Positions 24,492 to 32,996 of a stretch of DNA of 63,133 nt are shown here, in pieces (the first letter of the stretch is position 1; each line of letters begins with the position of its first letter). The translations under genes were made by a program, and so were the position numbers. The stretch is from Thermoguttaceae bacterium (lineage in GTDB: Bacteria; Planctomycetota; Planctomycetia; Pirellulales; Thermoguttaceae). Where the stretch lies: assembly GCA_017557195.1 (NCBI GenBank), contig JAFZAL010000019.1, positions 1-63,133 on the forward strand. The letters run 5' to 3'. The notes under the pieces are model-generated. The model worked only from the letters and a program-made list of their open reading frames with translations, searched no databases and was not told where the DNA came from.

Positions 24492-25319
24492 ATGAATGAC
24501 GAAATTATCAAAAAAGTCCATGATATTAATTATAAGGTTTTACGCGTCTTTGATGAGTTTTGTAAAGCAAATGAAATTCCCTATTTTTTAGAAGGAGGAA
24601 CGTTGCTTGGCGCAGTGCGTCATCAGGATTTTATTCCATGGGACGACGACTTGGACGTTGTTGTTTTTGCATGCGATTTTCCTCGTTTAAAATCAACGCT
24701 AATTGAACAGCTGCCGCCTGAGTATGAATTTATTGAGTACACATCCCACAACGGCTATTTTTATGATTTTATCAATCGTATTTCTGTTAAAGGAAGCCGT
24801 CTGAAAAAATTGGAGCCGGATAATCCATATTCCAACGCCAATTCATTGGGAATTGACATCTTTGTTTTGGAATCCGTCCCAAATAACGCTGTTGTTCGTT
24901 CGCTGCGATTTGCCGTTCGAAAACTCGTTTACGCCTTTGCAATGGGGCATCGATGGAAATTGAATTATAAAAACAAAACTTCTCTTGAGAGGATTGTATT
25001 ATCTGTTCTGTCAAGCGTTGGCTGGTTTATACCTCTTAAATGGCTTTTTCAATTTCAGGAGTATTTCATAAACGCCAAGTTGTCAGACGATAAGACTTAT
25101 TTAAGCGCTGTTAATTATACATTTCCAAATCTTTCTTGTACTTTTAAAAAAGAATGGTACAGCAGCAGTTGTAACGTTCAAATCCGGGATTTAATGTTGC
25201 CTGCTCCAGTAGGGTATGATTCCGTCTTAAAAACGATATACGGCGACTATATGCAATTTCCGCCAGAAGAAAAACGCGTCCCTCAGCATATTCAAGATGA
25301 AACGTTGCTGCCAGAATAG
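24492..25319 (+). CDS. licD: LicD-family phosphotransferase, copy 3
   Basis: This third tandem LicD paralogue (275 residues from the ATG at 24492) is the most diverged of the three. The core is kept as FLEGGTLLGAVRHQDFIPWD then DDLDVVVF. Changes around it (FLDSG to FLEGG, FASDF to FACDF) and in the middle third suggest a different donor or acceptor from copies 1 and 2. The C-terminal SCNVQIRDLMLPAPVGYDS motif is shared. No terminator is evident after it, and a new promoter follows at 25349. Confidence 0.86.
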   Translation: MNDEIIKKVHDINYKVLRVFDEFCKANEIPYFLEGGTLLGAVRHQDFIPWDDDLDVVVFACDFPRLKSTLIEQLPPEYEFIEYTSHNGYFYDFINRISVKGSRLKKLEPDNPYSNANSLGIDIFVLESVPNNAVVRSLRFAVRKLVYAFAMGHRWKLNYKNKTSLERIVLSVLSSVGWFIPLKWLFQFQEYFINAKLSDDKTYLSAVNYTFPNLSCTFKKEWYSSSCNVQIRDLMLPAPVGYDSVLKTIYGDYMQFPPEEKRVPQHIQDETLLPE

Positions 25320-25348
25320 TCTTATTATGGTTTATTTATCTTTTGATC

Positions 25349-25377
25349 TTGATAATTACAAAGTTTTTTGATATAAT
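25349..25377 (+). promoter_or_regulatory. Sigma-70 promoter of the aminotransferase gene
   Basis: TTGATA (25349-25354) and TATAAT (25372-25377) are 17 bases apart, with the -10 box 39 bases before the start codon at 25417. Confidence 0.65.
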
Positions 25378-25416
25378 ATATTTAGTCATTTAATTTACAA
25401 TTCAAACGATGGCGTT

Positions 25417-26523
25417 ATGGAGAGTCATAACCCAAACAAAATGAATAATAAAAAAAGCTTATTGATGGTTTTAGGTCCAACGGAAATTGAACCGGATGTA
25501 TTACAGGCTGGCTCATTACCGATGGAATATATGCGGACGGCTGATTTTTCAGAGCGTCTTAAAAATATTTTTGCTAATCTTCAGTACGTTTTTCAAACCG
25601 GGAACCCTGTTTTGATACATGCAAGTTCAGGAACCGGCGTTATGGAAGCTGCTGTTGCAAATTTTTGTAAACGAGGAGATTCTGCATTATTCATTAACGG
25701 CGGAACGTTTGGAAACCGCTGGGGGCAAATTTGCCGTCTATATGGATTGGATGCAACTGAGATATCCGTTCCGTTCGGGAATAGCGTCGATCCTTCAGAC
25801 GTTGAAAAGTTCCTAAAAGCGAATCCCAATATCAAGGCGGTTTTCGCCACTTATGACGAAACGTCGTCTGGGGCTTTAACTGACATCGAAACGCTGGGCG
25901 ACGTCGTCCATCATAATTCAGACGCCTTGCTGATTGTAGACTGTGTTTCGGCGTTAGTGGTTGAACCGCTTCTTATGGACAAATGGCATATAGACGTCGC
26001 GATTTCCAGTTCTCAAAAAGCTCTGGCAATACCGCCGGGGCTTGGATTTATGGCAGTTAGTCCAAAGGCGATTCAGGCGGCTGAAGCAAACGATTTCAGA
26101 ACGTTCTATTTTGACGTCTTGGATAGTTTGGGGAATTATAAAAGAAATCAAACGCCTTTTACCCCGCCAGTCGGTTTGTTGATGCAATTAGAGAAGAGAT
26201 TGGAGAAAATCCAAAATGCCGGATTGGAAACTGTTCGGCGTCAGTATTACGAGTTAACGGATTATCTTCGCCTTCAAATGAACGATATAGGATTTTCCGT
26301 TTTCGCGAAAAATCCCGCCAATTGCGTGTCAGGTTATTATCAGGAAAAATATGACGCTCTGAAGCTGGTTGCCATTTTAAGAGAAAAATATCGCATTGAA
26401 ATTGCTCCCAGCGGAGGAGAACTTAAAAATCGGTTCTTTCGCGTTGGGAATTTTGGCAGCATAACTAAAGAAGACATTGATTATTTTATTCAATCGTTTA
26501 AGGAAACGCTGGATTTTTTATAA
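25417..26523 (+). CDS. PLP-dependent class V aminotransferase, possibly 2-aminoethylphosphonate:pyruvate type
   Basis: The 368-residue protein has the class V fold: LGPTEIEPDVL at the N-terminus, HASSGTGVMEAA for phosphate binding, DCVSAL for the ring Asp, and SSQKAL with the PLP lysine at K201. The family includes alanine-glyoxylate aminotransferase and PhnW, which interconverts phosphonoacetaldehyde and 2-aminoethylphosphonate. PEP mutase and phosphonopyruvate decarboxylase lie 1-3 kb downstream, so PhnW-type activity is the most economical guess. Sequence alone does not separate it from alanine/serine:glyoxylate enzymes. It has its own promoter and is followed, 63 bases on, by the cytidylyltransferase gene. 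An internal ATG at 25441 is an alternative start. Confidence 0.75.
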   Translation: MESHNPNKMNNKKSLLMVLGPTEIEPDVLQAGSLPMEYMRTADFSERLKNIFANLQYVFQTGNPVLIHASSGTGVMEAAVANFCKRGDSALFINGGTFGNRWGQICRLYGLDATEISVPFGNSVDPSDVEKFLKANPNIKAVFATYDETSSGALTDIETLGDVVHHNSDALLIVDCVSALVVEPLLMDKWHIDVAISSSQKALAIPPGLGFMAVSPKAIQAAEANDFRTFYFDVLDSLGNYKRNQTPFTPPVGLLMQLEKRLEKIQNAGLETVRRQYYELTDYLRLQMNDIGFSVFAKNPANCVSGYYQEKYDALKLVAILREKYRIEIAPSGGELKNRFFRVGNFGSITKEDIDYFIQSFKETLDFL

Positions 26524-26586
26524 TATACACAGATTATTCGAGATTACATTCAAAGCGTAAATCACAATAAAGGAGAATAACATCAA

Positions 26587-27063
26587 ATGATTGCTGGAAA
26601 AACTGTAGTGTATACGTCTGGAACGTTTGACATGCTGCATATCAATCATTTACGCATGATTGAATACGCTCGGGCATTGGGCGACATCCTGATTGTCGGC
26701 GTCAATACAGACGAGCTTGTCATGTCCTATAAGTCGCAGCCGATTATTCCTTTTGAACAGAGAATTGCTCTTATGCGGGCGCTTAAAGGACCTGACATTG
26801 TCATTCCTCAACATTCGCTCGACCATACAGACAAGGTCAAAAAGCTGAATTTTGACGTCTTTGTTGTTGGCGACGACTGGGTTGGAAAGTACGACTATCT
26901 GAAGGATTTGGGCGTTGACGTCGTCTATTTCCCGTACGGCATGGGTATTAGTTCGTCCTCGTTAAAGGAAAAGATATATCAAAGCTACGCCAAGCTGCAG
27001 AAAAAGGCGGATCAGCATTTGCCAGCGGATATTGACATCCAGAATAAAGATAATAAAAAATAA
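26587..27063 (+). CDS. Glycerol-3-phosphate cytidylyltransferase-like (TagD type)
   Basis: This 158-residue single-domain nucleotidyltransferase has the cytidylyltransferase signatures GTFDMLHINH (HxxH at the CTP-binding site) and GISSSSLKEKI (ISSTxxR region). It resembles TagD/GCT and RfaE-type enzymes that join CMP to glycerol phosphate or a related polyol or sugar phosphate. A good AAGGAG site precedes the ATG. It ends 9 bases before a truncated copy of the TPP/HAD gene start (27073), so its original partner in the operon was probably the full TPP/HAD gene now found 7.3 kb downstream. Confidence 0.8.
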   Translation: MIAGKTVVYTSGTFDMLHINHLRMIEYARALGDILIVGVNTDELVMSYKSQPIIPFEQRIALMRALKGPDIVIPQHSLDHTDKVKKLNFDVFVVGDDWVGKYDYLKDLGVDVVYFPYGMGISSSSLKEKIYQSYAKLQKKADQHLPADIDIQNKDNKK

Positions 27064-27072
27064 CGATTATCC

Positions 27073-27213
27073 ATGCGAGTTGCAGATTATATTTTTCAGA
27101 CGTTAGCGGACTGGGGCGTGAAAAATGCGTTTTTCGTTTCCAGCAGCGGGGCGATGTTTCTCGACAACGCCCTTGGGAAAGAGAAGCGAATTCAGTCCGT
27201 ATGCATTATGTAA
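27073..27213 (+). pseudogene. 5' fragment 1 of the TPP-enzyme/HAD gene
   Basis: The 46-codon frame is homologous to the first 46 codons of the gene at 34345. The first 49 bases are identical, then differences accumulate (for example FFVSSSGAMFLDN against FFVSGGGAMFLDD), and an in-frame TAA ends it at 27211-27213. Only the start of the Pyr domain is present, so no enzyme activity is possible. It marks the left border of the 27.2-33.0 kb segment. It may be a remnant of a lost paralogue, a scar of insertion, or a recombination substrate. Confidence 0.85.
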
Positions 27214-27642
27214 CGTTCACAGATGCCATATCCCATACGAGAACTAAACTATTCGATTTTTTCCAAAGATTTCTGCGTTTATTTTATCTTTGGCTGGGAG
27301 AATATGCTATTATCCCCTGGTTATGAGAATAATCTTTGCTTTCTCCTGTGATTTGGAACTTTATTCATGTGTGAAAATTCATACTTGATTATTATCTATG
27401 AACTAATATACTGGATAAATCGATTATTTGCACTTTTAGTCAATTTTCCCCTTGTAATTCATTGTGAAATAGGGTATAATAATTATTGGATATACATCGT
27501 GCGTTGTTAATATTGTCAAAATAATATTTTTCACACATTTTCGATAAAGTCCATATTTATTCTTGGTTGTTTATTTAACCAAAGAATTTGTTAACTCCAG
27601 TTATTATTAAATGCTGTTGTAAAATGGCTTGGATGCGTTCAA
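27214..27642. other. AT-rich spacer at the left border of the phosphonate segment
   Basis: This 429-base AT-rich region begins exactly where homology to the TPP/HAD gene ends. It contains an 8-bp stem-loop (27263-27293) and the promoter at 27452-27480. I see no gene and no clear insertion-sequence end. Confidence 0.5.
27452..27480 (+). promoter_or_regulatory. Sigma-70 promoter of the phosphonate operon
   Basis: TTGTAA (27452-27457) and TATAAT (27475-27480) are exactly 17 bases apart, about 160 bases upstream of pepM. The segment therefore brings its own promoter. Confidence 0.65.
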
Positions 27643-28959
27643 ATGAAAAAGCATAATAAAACCGTTTATTTGGGCATGATTGGCGATATCATGCATCCGG
27701 GGTTGATTAATATTATCAACGAAGGAGCCAAGCATGGCGATGTGATGATTGGTTTGTTTACAGACAAGGCGATTGCAACACACAAACGTCTGCCCTATCT
27801 GAATTATGAACAGCGTAAAAATGTTATTGAAAACATTAGAGGCGTTAGCTCTATTGTTCCACAAGATGAATGGAGTTATGTTCCAAACCTTCTGAAATAC
27901 AAGCCAGATTATATTATTCATGGAGATGACTGGATATACGGTCCAGACAAATACCTCCGCGACGAAGTTTTCAAAGTAATGGAAAAGCTGGGCGGGGAAG
28001 TAATTGAGATCCCATATACAAAAGGAATCTCGGCTTCTGGCTTGAAAGACGCTATCGATTCTCTTGGCGTTACGCCCCAGGCGCGCCTGGCTTCGCTGCG
28101 ACGTTTGATTTCCGCCAAGCCTGTTGTCCGAATTCTGGAATCGCACAATGGTTTGACAGGCCTTATTGCAGAACACACCGCTGTCGAAGTGAACGGACAG
28201 CATCGGGAATTTGACGGCATGTGGGCTTCAAGTCTGACGGACAGCGCCAGTAAGGGCAAACCCGATATTGAGGCGGTTGACTTGACCACTCGTTTGCATG
28301 ATTTGAATGACACGTTGGAAGTTACCACCAAGCCTGTCATTTTCGACGGCGACACCGGCGGTAAAGTTGAGCATTTTGTCTTTACCGTCAGAACGTTAGA
28401 GCGGTTAGGCATTTCTGCTGTAATCATTGAAGACAAAGTGGGACTTAAGCAGAATTCATTATTTGGAACGGACGCCGTTCAGCTGCAAGACAACATAGAA
28501 GACTTTTGCAATAAAATCAAAGCTGGAAAAAAATCTCAGATTACTCGCGATTTTATGATTATATCCCGTATAGAAAGCTTGATTGCCGGGAAATCTGTTG
28601 ACGATGCATTGGAACGCGCGTTCGCATACGTGGGCGCCGGAGCCGACGGCGTGATGATTCACTCCAGAAACAAAGACGGCATGGATATCAAGGAATTCTG
28701 TCAGCGTTTCAGAGAAAAGGACAACCATACGCCAATCGTAGCAGTACCGACTACTTACAATCAGTTTACAGAGGAAGAACTTGCCAGTTGGGGAATCAAT
28801 ATTGTTATCTACGCCAACCACATGCTGCGAAGCGCCTATCCCGCCATGGTTAAATGCGCTCAACGGATTCTTGAAACATCCCGCAGTTTGGAGGCGTCGG
28901 AGGAATTCTGTATGCCCATCAAGCAGATTTTGACTCTTATTCCAGGAAACAAGAAGTAA
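27643..28959 (+). CDS. pepM: Cytidylyltransferase/phosphoenolpyruvate mutase fusion
   Basis: The 438-residue protein has two parts. Residues 1-135 form a cytidylyltransferase-like domain (GMIGDIMHPGLIN, GISASGLKD), in which the second His of the usual HxGH motif is Leu. Residues 150-430 form a PEP mutase with the diagnostic EDKxxxxxNS motif, seen as EDKVGLKQNS (E263-S272). PEP mutase makes the C-P bond, turning phosphoenolpyruvate into phosphonopyruvate. Fusion to a cytidylyltransferase domain is known in phosphonate clusters and suggests CMP activation of the final phosphonate. It is the first gene of a tight five-gene operon with 4-base overlaps downstream. Confidence is high for the mutase and moderate for activity of the N-domain. 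Confidence 0.9.
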   Translation: MKKHNKTVYLGMIGDIMHPGLINIINEGAKHGDVMIGLFTDKAIATHKRLPYLNYEQRKNVIENIRGVSSIVPQDEWSYVPNLLKYKPDYIIHGDDWIYGPDKYLRDEVFKVMEKLGGEVIEIPYTKGISASGLKDAIDSLGVTPQARLASLRRLISAKPVVRILESHNGLTGLIAEHTAVEVNGQHREFDGMWASSLTDSASKGKPDIEAVDLTTRLHDLNDTLEVTTKPVIFDGDTGGKVEHFVFTVRTLERLGISAVIIEDKVGLKQNSLFGTDAVQLQDNIEDFCNKIKAGKKSQITRDFMIISRIESLIAGKSVDDALERAFAYVGAGADGVMIHSRNKDGMDIKEFCQRFREKDNHTPIVAVPTTYNQFTEEELASWGINIVIYANHMLRSAYPAMVKCAQRILETSRSLEASEEFCMPIKQILTLIPGNKK

Positions 28960-28967
28960 TAAACGTT

Positions 28968-30092
28968 ATGCTTTCACCAGCTTTTTTCATAGAGAAATTA
29001 AAAGAAAACGGCATTGACTTCTTCGCAGGCGTTCCTGACAGCCTGTTGAAGAACATTTGCGCCTATATTACGGATCACTTTGACCCAGCTCACAATATTA
29101 TTGCTGCCAATGAGGGCGCGGCTGTCGGATTGGCTGCTGGTCATTACCTTGCAACCGGACAGCCAGCTTGCGTTTATATGCAAAACAGCGGCGAGGGCAA
29201 CGCCGTCAATCCGTTGGCGTCGCTTATGGACAGCGAAGTTTATAATATCCCGGCGCTGCTTTTGATTGGCTGGCGCGGACGTCCAGGCGTTCATGACGAA
29301 CCGCAGCATGTTAAACAGGGCAAGATTACAACTGGTCTGTTAAACGTGATGGGCGTCAATTATGAGGTTCTTTCAAAAGAAGAAGACAAAGCCGTCAAAC
29401 AGATTGAAATAGCCGCAGCCGCGCTCAAAAGAAATGAAGTTTTCGCGTTGGTTGTCGAGAAAGACACTTTTGAGAGCTATACACTCCAAAATGTCGATGT
29501 GAACGACCTTGCGATGAGCCGTGAAGAGGCAATTCAAACTGTTGTTGCATCATTAAATGACACAGACTGCATTGTAAGTTCCACGGGCATGATCAGCCGC
29601 GAACTTTTTGAATGCAGAGCGGCAAAGGAGCAAGGACATCAGCGCGATTTTCTGACCGTTGGCAGTATGGGGCATGCGTCGCAGATTGCATTGGGCATAG
29701 CTTTGGCGCAGCCAGATCGCCGCGTTTGGTGTTTTGACGGCGACGGAGCCGTCATTATGCACATGGGCAACATGGCAATAATTGCTGACAAGGCGCCGCG
29801 AAACTATGTTCATGTTGTATTTAACAACGGCGCTCATGACAGCGTAGGCGGTCAGCCAACTGTGGGGCTGAAAATTGACCTGCCAGCGGCGGCAAAGGCG
29901 GTTGGATACAAAACCGTCTATAGCGTTGAAAACAAAGCCGGACTTGATTCTGTTTTGAGTGAAGTGAAGAATCAGGAAAGTCCGGTTTTACTTGAAGTCA
30001 AGGTTAAGAAAGGCGCCCGCAAGGACTTGGGACGTCCGACAACCACTCCCATTCAAAACAAGACAGCTTTAATGCAGTTCTTAAAGAAATGA
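28968..30092 (+). CDS. ppd: Phosphonopyruvate decarboxylase
   Basis: The 374-residue TPP enzyme has the two-domain Ppd organisation. The Pyr domain has AGVPDSLLKN and ANEGAAVGLAAGHYLATG (catalytic Glu), and the PP domain has GDGAVIMHMGNM with NNGAHDSVGG, typical of phosphonopyruvate decarboxylases. The reaction, phosphonopyruvate to phosphonoacetaldehyde, drives the unfavourable PEP mutase equilibrium. It starts 8 bases after pepM and overlaps the next gene by 4 bases. This pair is strong evidence for a working phosphonate pathway. Confidence 0.92.
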   Translation: MLSPAFFIEKLKENGIDFFAGVPDSLLKNICAYITDHFDPAHNIIAANEGAAVGLAAGHYLATGQPACVYMQNSGEGNAVNPLASLMDSEVYNIPALLLIGWRGRPGVHDEPQHVKQGKITTGLLNVMGVNYEVLSKEEDKAVKQIEIAAAALKRNEVFALVVEKDTFESYTLQNVDVNDLAMSREEAIQTVVASLNDTDCIVSSTGMISRELFECRAAKEQGHQRDFLTVGSMGHASQIALGIALAQPDRRVWCFDGDGAVIMHMGNMAIIADKAPRNYVHVVFNNGAHDSVGGQPTVGLKIDLPAAAKAVGYKTVYSVENKAGLDSVLSEVKNQESPVLLEVKVKKGARKDLGRPTTTPIQNKTALMQFLKK

Positions 30093-30820
30093 AGATTGTC
30101 ATACTCGCAGATATTCATGCCAATGTTACGGCCCTCAACGCTGTACTTGCTGACCTTGAAACTATCGGTAAAGCAGATTCCATTGCAATTTTGGGAGATC
30201 TGGTCAACTATGGTCCGCGCCCCAATGAAACAATAGAAATTATAAGAAGCGTCAAAGCTAACATCATGGTGAATCTTTGGGGCAACCATGAATATTCGAT
30301 TTTTGGCGGAAGTCTCGACAAGTTTGCCACCGACCGCGGCAGAGCGACGCTTCGGTATACGAACTCAATTCTTTCATACGAATCCCGCTTGTATCTTGAT
30401 AAACAGATGAATCATAGCGGTTTTCAGGAATGCGATATCGATGGCAAGAAGTTTTTGTTTATTCATGGCAATTTGGACGATCCATACTGGGGCAAGCTGG
30501 GAATTGACGCCATGAATGACGAGCATTTTGCCAGGTTTGATTATGTAATAAGCGCTCATTCGCATGTATCGCATTATGTAGAGCAGTTTTTTCCATCGGA
30601 TAACGCTGCATATCGCAACAAGAAACGAACCGTTTTTATCAACCCGGGTTCTGTAGGTCAACCTCGAAACCATAATATTTATGCACAATATGGCATTTTG
30701 GATACTCAAAGCGGAAACTATGAGCGTCGTTGTGTTTGGTACGATGTTACAGAAGAACAAAAGAGTTTTTCGGATGCCGTGGATGTTTTTTATAAAGAAA
30801 GATTGGCGTTTGGAATATGA
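30089..30820 (+). CDS. Metallophosphoesterase of the phosphonate operon
   Basis: The 243-residue cytoplasmic protein shows the calcineurin-like pattern ADIHAN (D-x-H), GDLVNYG, GNHE, HGN, SAHSHVSH and NPGSVGQPR. This matches YfcE-type and DUF2437-like phosphodiesterases. It overlaps ppd and the following nucleotidyltransferase by 4 bases each, so it is made with the phosphonate enzymes. A role in cleaving a nucleotide-phosphonate or recycling a by-product would fit, but the substrate cannot be read from sequence. It is only distantly similar to the other phosphoesterase in the window (5666-6382). Confidence 0.82.
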   Translation: MKIVILADIHANVTALNAVLADLETIGKADSIAILGDLVNYGPRPNETIEIIRSVKANIMVNLWGNHEYSIFGGSLDKFATDRGRATLRYTNSILSYESRLYLDKQMNHSGFQECDIDGKKFLFIHGNLDDPYWGKLGIDAMNDEHFARFDYVISAHSHVSHYVEQFFPSDNAAYRNKKRTVFINPGSVGQPRNHNIYAQYGILDTQSGNYERRCVWYDVTEEQKSFSDAVDVFYKERLAFGI

Positions 30821-31566
30821 AAAGCTTGATAATTACTGTTGCAGGCATGTCCAGCCGATTCAATAAGGACGCTACGGAGAAAACGCTGAAGTGTCTTTAT
30901 TATGAGGATTATCCATCGAATTCTCTATTGAGTCTTCAGATCAGTAAAACCTACGACCTGGTAGACGAGATTGTCATTGTAGGCGGCTATAAATATGAGG
31001 ACTTGGAACAATTTATCCGCAATCAAATCAAAGACGTTAGCCATAAGCTGAAGCTGGTTTTTAATGAACATTATTTTGATTACAGCTCAGGTTACAGTTT
31101 GTTGAAAGGGATAGAAAATACGTCGAATAAAACCGACGAGATTATCTTTATAGAAGGCGACTTGCTGTTTGATACGCAGAGCGTAAAGAAAATAATCGAC
31201 TCGTCTAAAGACGTCATTTCTATTAATACTGAACCAATTCTCTCCGATAAAGCCGTAGCGCTTTATTTTGACGCCGATAATTATCCTCATTATCTTTATG
31301 ATGTTAAACATTCCTGTTTGGAGATTCGCGAACCGTTTACGGCGATTTACAACTCTGGACAAATGTGGAAGTTTATGAATCCCAATAAGGCGAGGGTCGT
31401 CTGTCAAAACTTAACCCCAGAACAGGCGCAGGGAACTAATCTGGAAATTGTTCAGAAGTATTTTGGCGCGTACAATCGTTCACAATTGGATATTATCAGA
31501 ATCAATTTTTGGTATAACTGCAATACCGTTGCAGATTATCGAGAGGCTATTAAATTAAGCAAATGA
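30817..31566 (+). CDS. MobA-like nucleotidyltransferase (LicC/PntC type candidate)
   Basis: The 249-residue protein opens with ITVAGMSSRFNKDATEKTLK, the nucleotide-binding loop of MobA-like NTP transferases (usual G.GSR......PK). It contains EGDLLFD as the metal-binding acidic site, and ends with a region not typical of sugar-phosphate enzymes. LicC (CTP:phosphocholine) and PntC (CTP:2-aminoethylphosphonate) belong to this fold. Position in the pepM-ppd operon, with 4-base overlaps on both sides, makes CMP-phosphonate synthesis the best hypothesis. Sugar-1-phosphate activation is the main alternative. Confidence 0.72.
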   Translation: MKSLIITVAGMSSRFNKDATEKTLKCLYYEDYPSNSLLSLQISKTYDLVDEIVIVGGYKYEDLEQFIRNQIKDVSHKLKLVFNEHYFDYSSGYSLLKGIENTSNKTDEIIFIEGDLLFDTQSVKKIIDSSKDVISINTEPILSDKAVALYFDADNYPHYLYDVKHSCLEIREPFTAIYNSGQMWKFMNPNKARVVCQNLTPEQAQGTNLEIVQKYFGAYNRSQLDIIRINFWYNCNTVADYREAIKLSK

Positions 31567-32744
31567 AAACCTTAAATGAAAAACTGAATCTTCTTAAGAA
31601 GAAACTGGATAGCGGTGAAAAAGTAACAATTGCCATTTTCGGCCTGGGCAGCGTCGGCTGCTATTTGTTGGACTATTTAGTTTCATTAGCCGATCCTCAA
31701 CTTCGATTGGCTATTGTTGGCCGCAATGCCGACAAGATGCAGCAGGACGTGAACATCATCCGCACCGCTGCCGCCATCCGCAGACAACTACGCAGCGAAA
31801 TCATTGTTGAAGGAGGCTGCGACTTCCAAGACGTTTCGTCTATCGAAACCGCTTTGAATAAAATCCAGCCGGATTTTATCGTCAATAGCAGCCGTCTGTA
31901 TTCAGGTTTGAAATACGGTTCTATTTCATGGCTCAATCTTCGCGCCTACGGAATTTGGGCGCCAATGTCAGCGCTTCTTGGCAAGAACATCATGGAGGCA
32001 TACGAAAAAAGCGGGTGCAATGCTGTAAGCATTAACACCTCTTATTCCGATGCCGTCATTCCCTGGCTTAAGAGCGCAGGAATGGCTTATTTTGACTTTG
32101 GCAGCGGCAACCTCAATCATTTGATTCCGCGCATGAAATTCTATGTGGCTGAAAAGTTTGGAATTTCTAACCTCAATGACATTGACATTACGCTTGTTGC
32201 CAGTCATTTTCACGATGTGGTTATTAGCAAGGAAGGTCACACCGAAGGCGTCAAGCTGTTGTTGAGCATCAAATATCAAGGTCAGGAACTTGACATCAGC
32301 CATGAGGACGTTTACAAAGCCTGCGCCATATCAATGCCTACCGACCAGAAGCGCAACATGATGAACGCTTCGAGTAACTTTGATATTATTTATAGCGTTT
32401 TGCTTGCTATTAGAGAGAAAAAGACTGTCAAGATTCACGTTCCAGGCGTGGATGGCCATATTGGCGGTTATCCGTTTATCATTGATGGAACCGGAGAAAC
32501 CGTGAAGGGATATATGGCGCCCGATTATTCCTTGGAACAAATGGAACAAGTGAACAGGAATTCCATTTTTTGCGACGGCATTGAGAATGTTGAAAACGGA
32601 TGTCTTGTTTATACAGACGCCTTATTGGAAAAGGTCAGGGAAAAGTTTAACGCGATTATTCCCAAGAGAGTTCCTCTGTCAGAGGCTGATACAGTCGCCG
32701 AACTTTTAATTAAAGGGATTATTGAACCTTCGTTAAAGAACTAG
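31563..32744 (+). CDS. NAD(P)-dependent dehydrogenase of unknown substrate
   Basis: This 393-residue protein has an N-terminal Rossmann fold with IFGLGSVGCYLLDYL (GxGxxG, about residues 26-31), and a VGRNADK segment after the second strand resembling NADP-binding proteins. The rest resembles saccharopine-dehydrogenase or malate-dehydrogenase-like proteins only in general layout. It is the last gene of the pepM operon, overlapping the nucleotidyltransferase by 4 bases and followed by a terminator. A reductase acting on a phosphonate aldehyde or keto acid is possible. It does not resemble the iron alcohol dehydrogenases known for that step, so I leave the substrate open. Confidence 0.65.
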   Translation: MKTLNEKLNLLKKKLDSGEKVTIAIFGLGSVGCYLLDYLVSLADPQLRLAIVGRNADKMQQDVNIIRTAAAIRRQLRSEIIVEGGCDFQDVSSIETALNKIQPDFIVNSSRLYSGLKYGSISWLNLRAYGIWAPMSALLGKNIMEAYEKSGCNAVSINTSYSDAVIPWLKSAGMAYFDFGSGNLNHLIPRMKFYVAEKFGISNLNDIDITLVASHFHDVVISKEGHTEGVKLLLSIKYQGQELDISHEDVYKACAISMPTDQKRNMMNASSNFDIIYSVLLAIREKKTVKIHVPGVDGHIGGYPFIIDGTGETVKGYMAPDYSLEQMEQVNRNSIFCDGIENVENGCLVYTDALLEKVREKFNAIIPKRVPLSEADTVAELLIKGIIEPSLKN

Positions 32745-32786
32745 TCCTGCTTTACGTTGTTTTACGAGAACATAAATAGGCTCTCT

Positions 32787-32813
32787 AACAATATCTGAGA
32801 ATATTGTTTTTGT
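32787..32813 (+). terminator. Rho-independent terminator of the phosphonate operon
   Basis: AACAATAT (32787-32794) pairs with ATATTGTT (32801-32808) around a 6-base loop and is followed by a T-rich run, 43 bases after the last stop codon. The stem is AT-rich, so its strength is uncertain. Confidence 0.6.
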
Positions 32814-32860
32814 TAAAACATTATATCACAGACGCCAATTTCTCGGATGAATCTATAAAA

Positions 32861-32891
32861 TGAACGTCTTGAATCTATTTCAAGGCGTTCA
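32861..32891. repeat. Long inverted repeat near the segment border
   Basis: TGAACGTCTTGAA (32861-32873) pairs with TTCAAGGCGTTCA (32879-32891), 12 of 13 positions, around a 5-base loop. No T-tract follows. It could be a regulatory hairpin or a remnant of a mobile-element end. Confidence 0.6.
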
Positions 32892-32918
32892 TAACGGGGA
32901 TGAAGCCATATATTTCTA

Positions 32919-32946
32919 TTGACGCAGTCTGGAATTTGACTATAAT
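32919..32946 (+). promoter_or_regulatory. Strong sigma-70 promoter upstream of fragment 2
   Basis: TTGACG (32919-32924) and TATAAT (32941-32946) are 16 bases apart. The truncated TPP/HAD copy starts 51 bases downstream, and the DUF1016 gene follows on the same strand. Confidence 0.65.
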
Positions 32947-32996
32947 AATCATAGAAGACATATTATATATAGTATTATTGTTTTTATGGGTTATCC

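Larger units (their letters stand above)
32745..32996. other. Spacer between the phosphonate operon and fragment 2
   Basis: This 252-base gene-free stretch contains, in order, a terminator (32787-32813), a 13-bp stem inverted repeat (32861-32891) and a strong promoter (32919-32946). It is the right border of the phosphonate segment. Confidence 0.6.

Noticed and set aside
27214-32996. A classical insertion sequence or integrase-borne island
   Set aside because: No transposase, integrase, tRNA attachment site or terminal inverted repeats were seen at the borders. Only the duplicated gene ends mark the segment.
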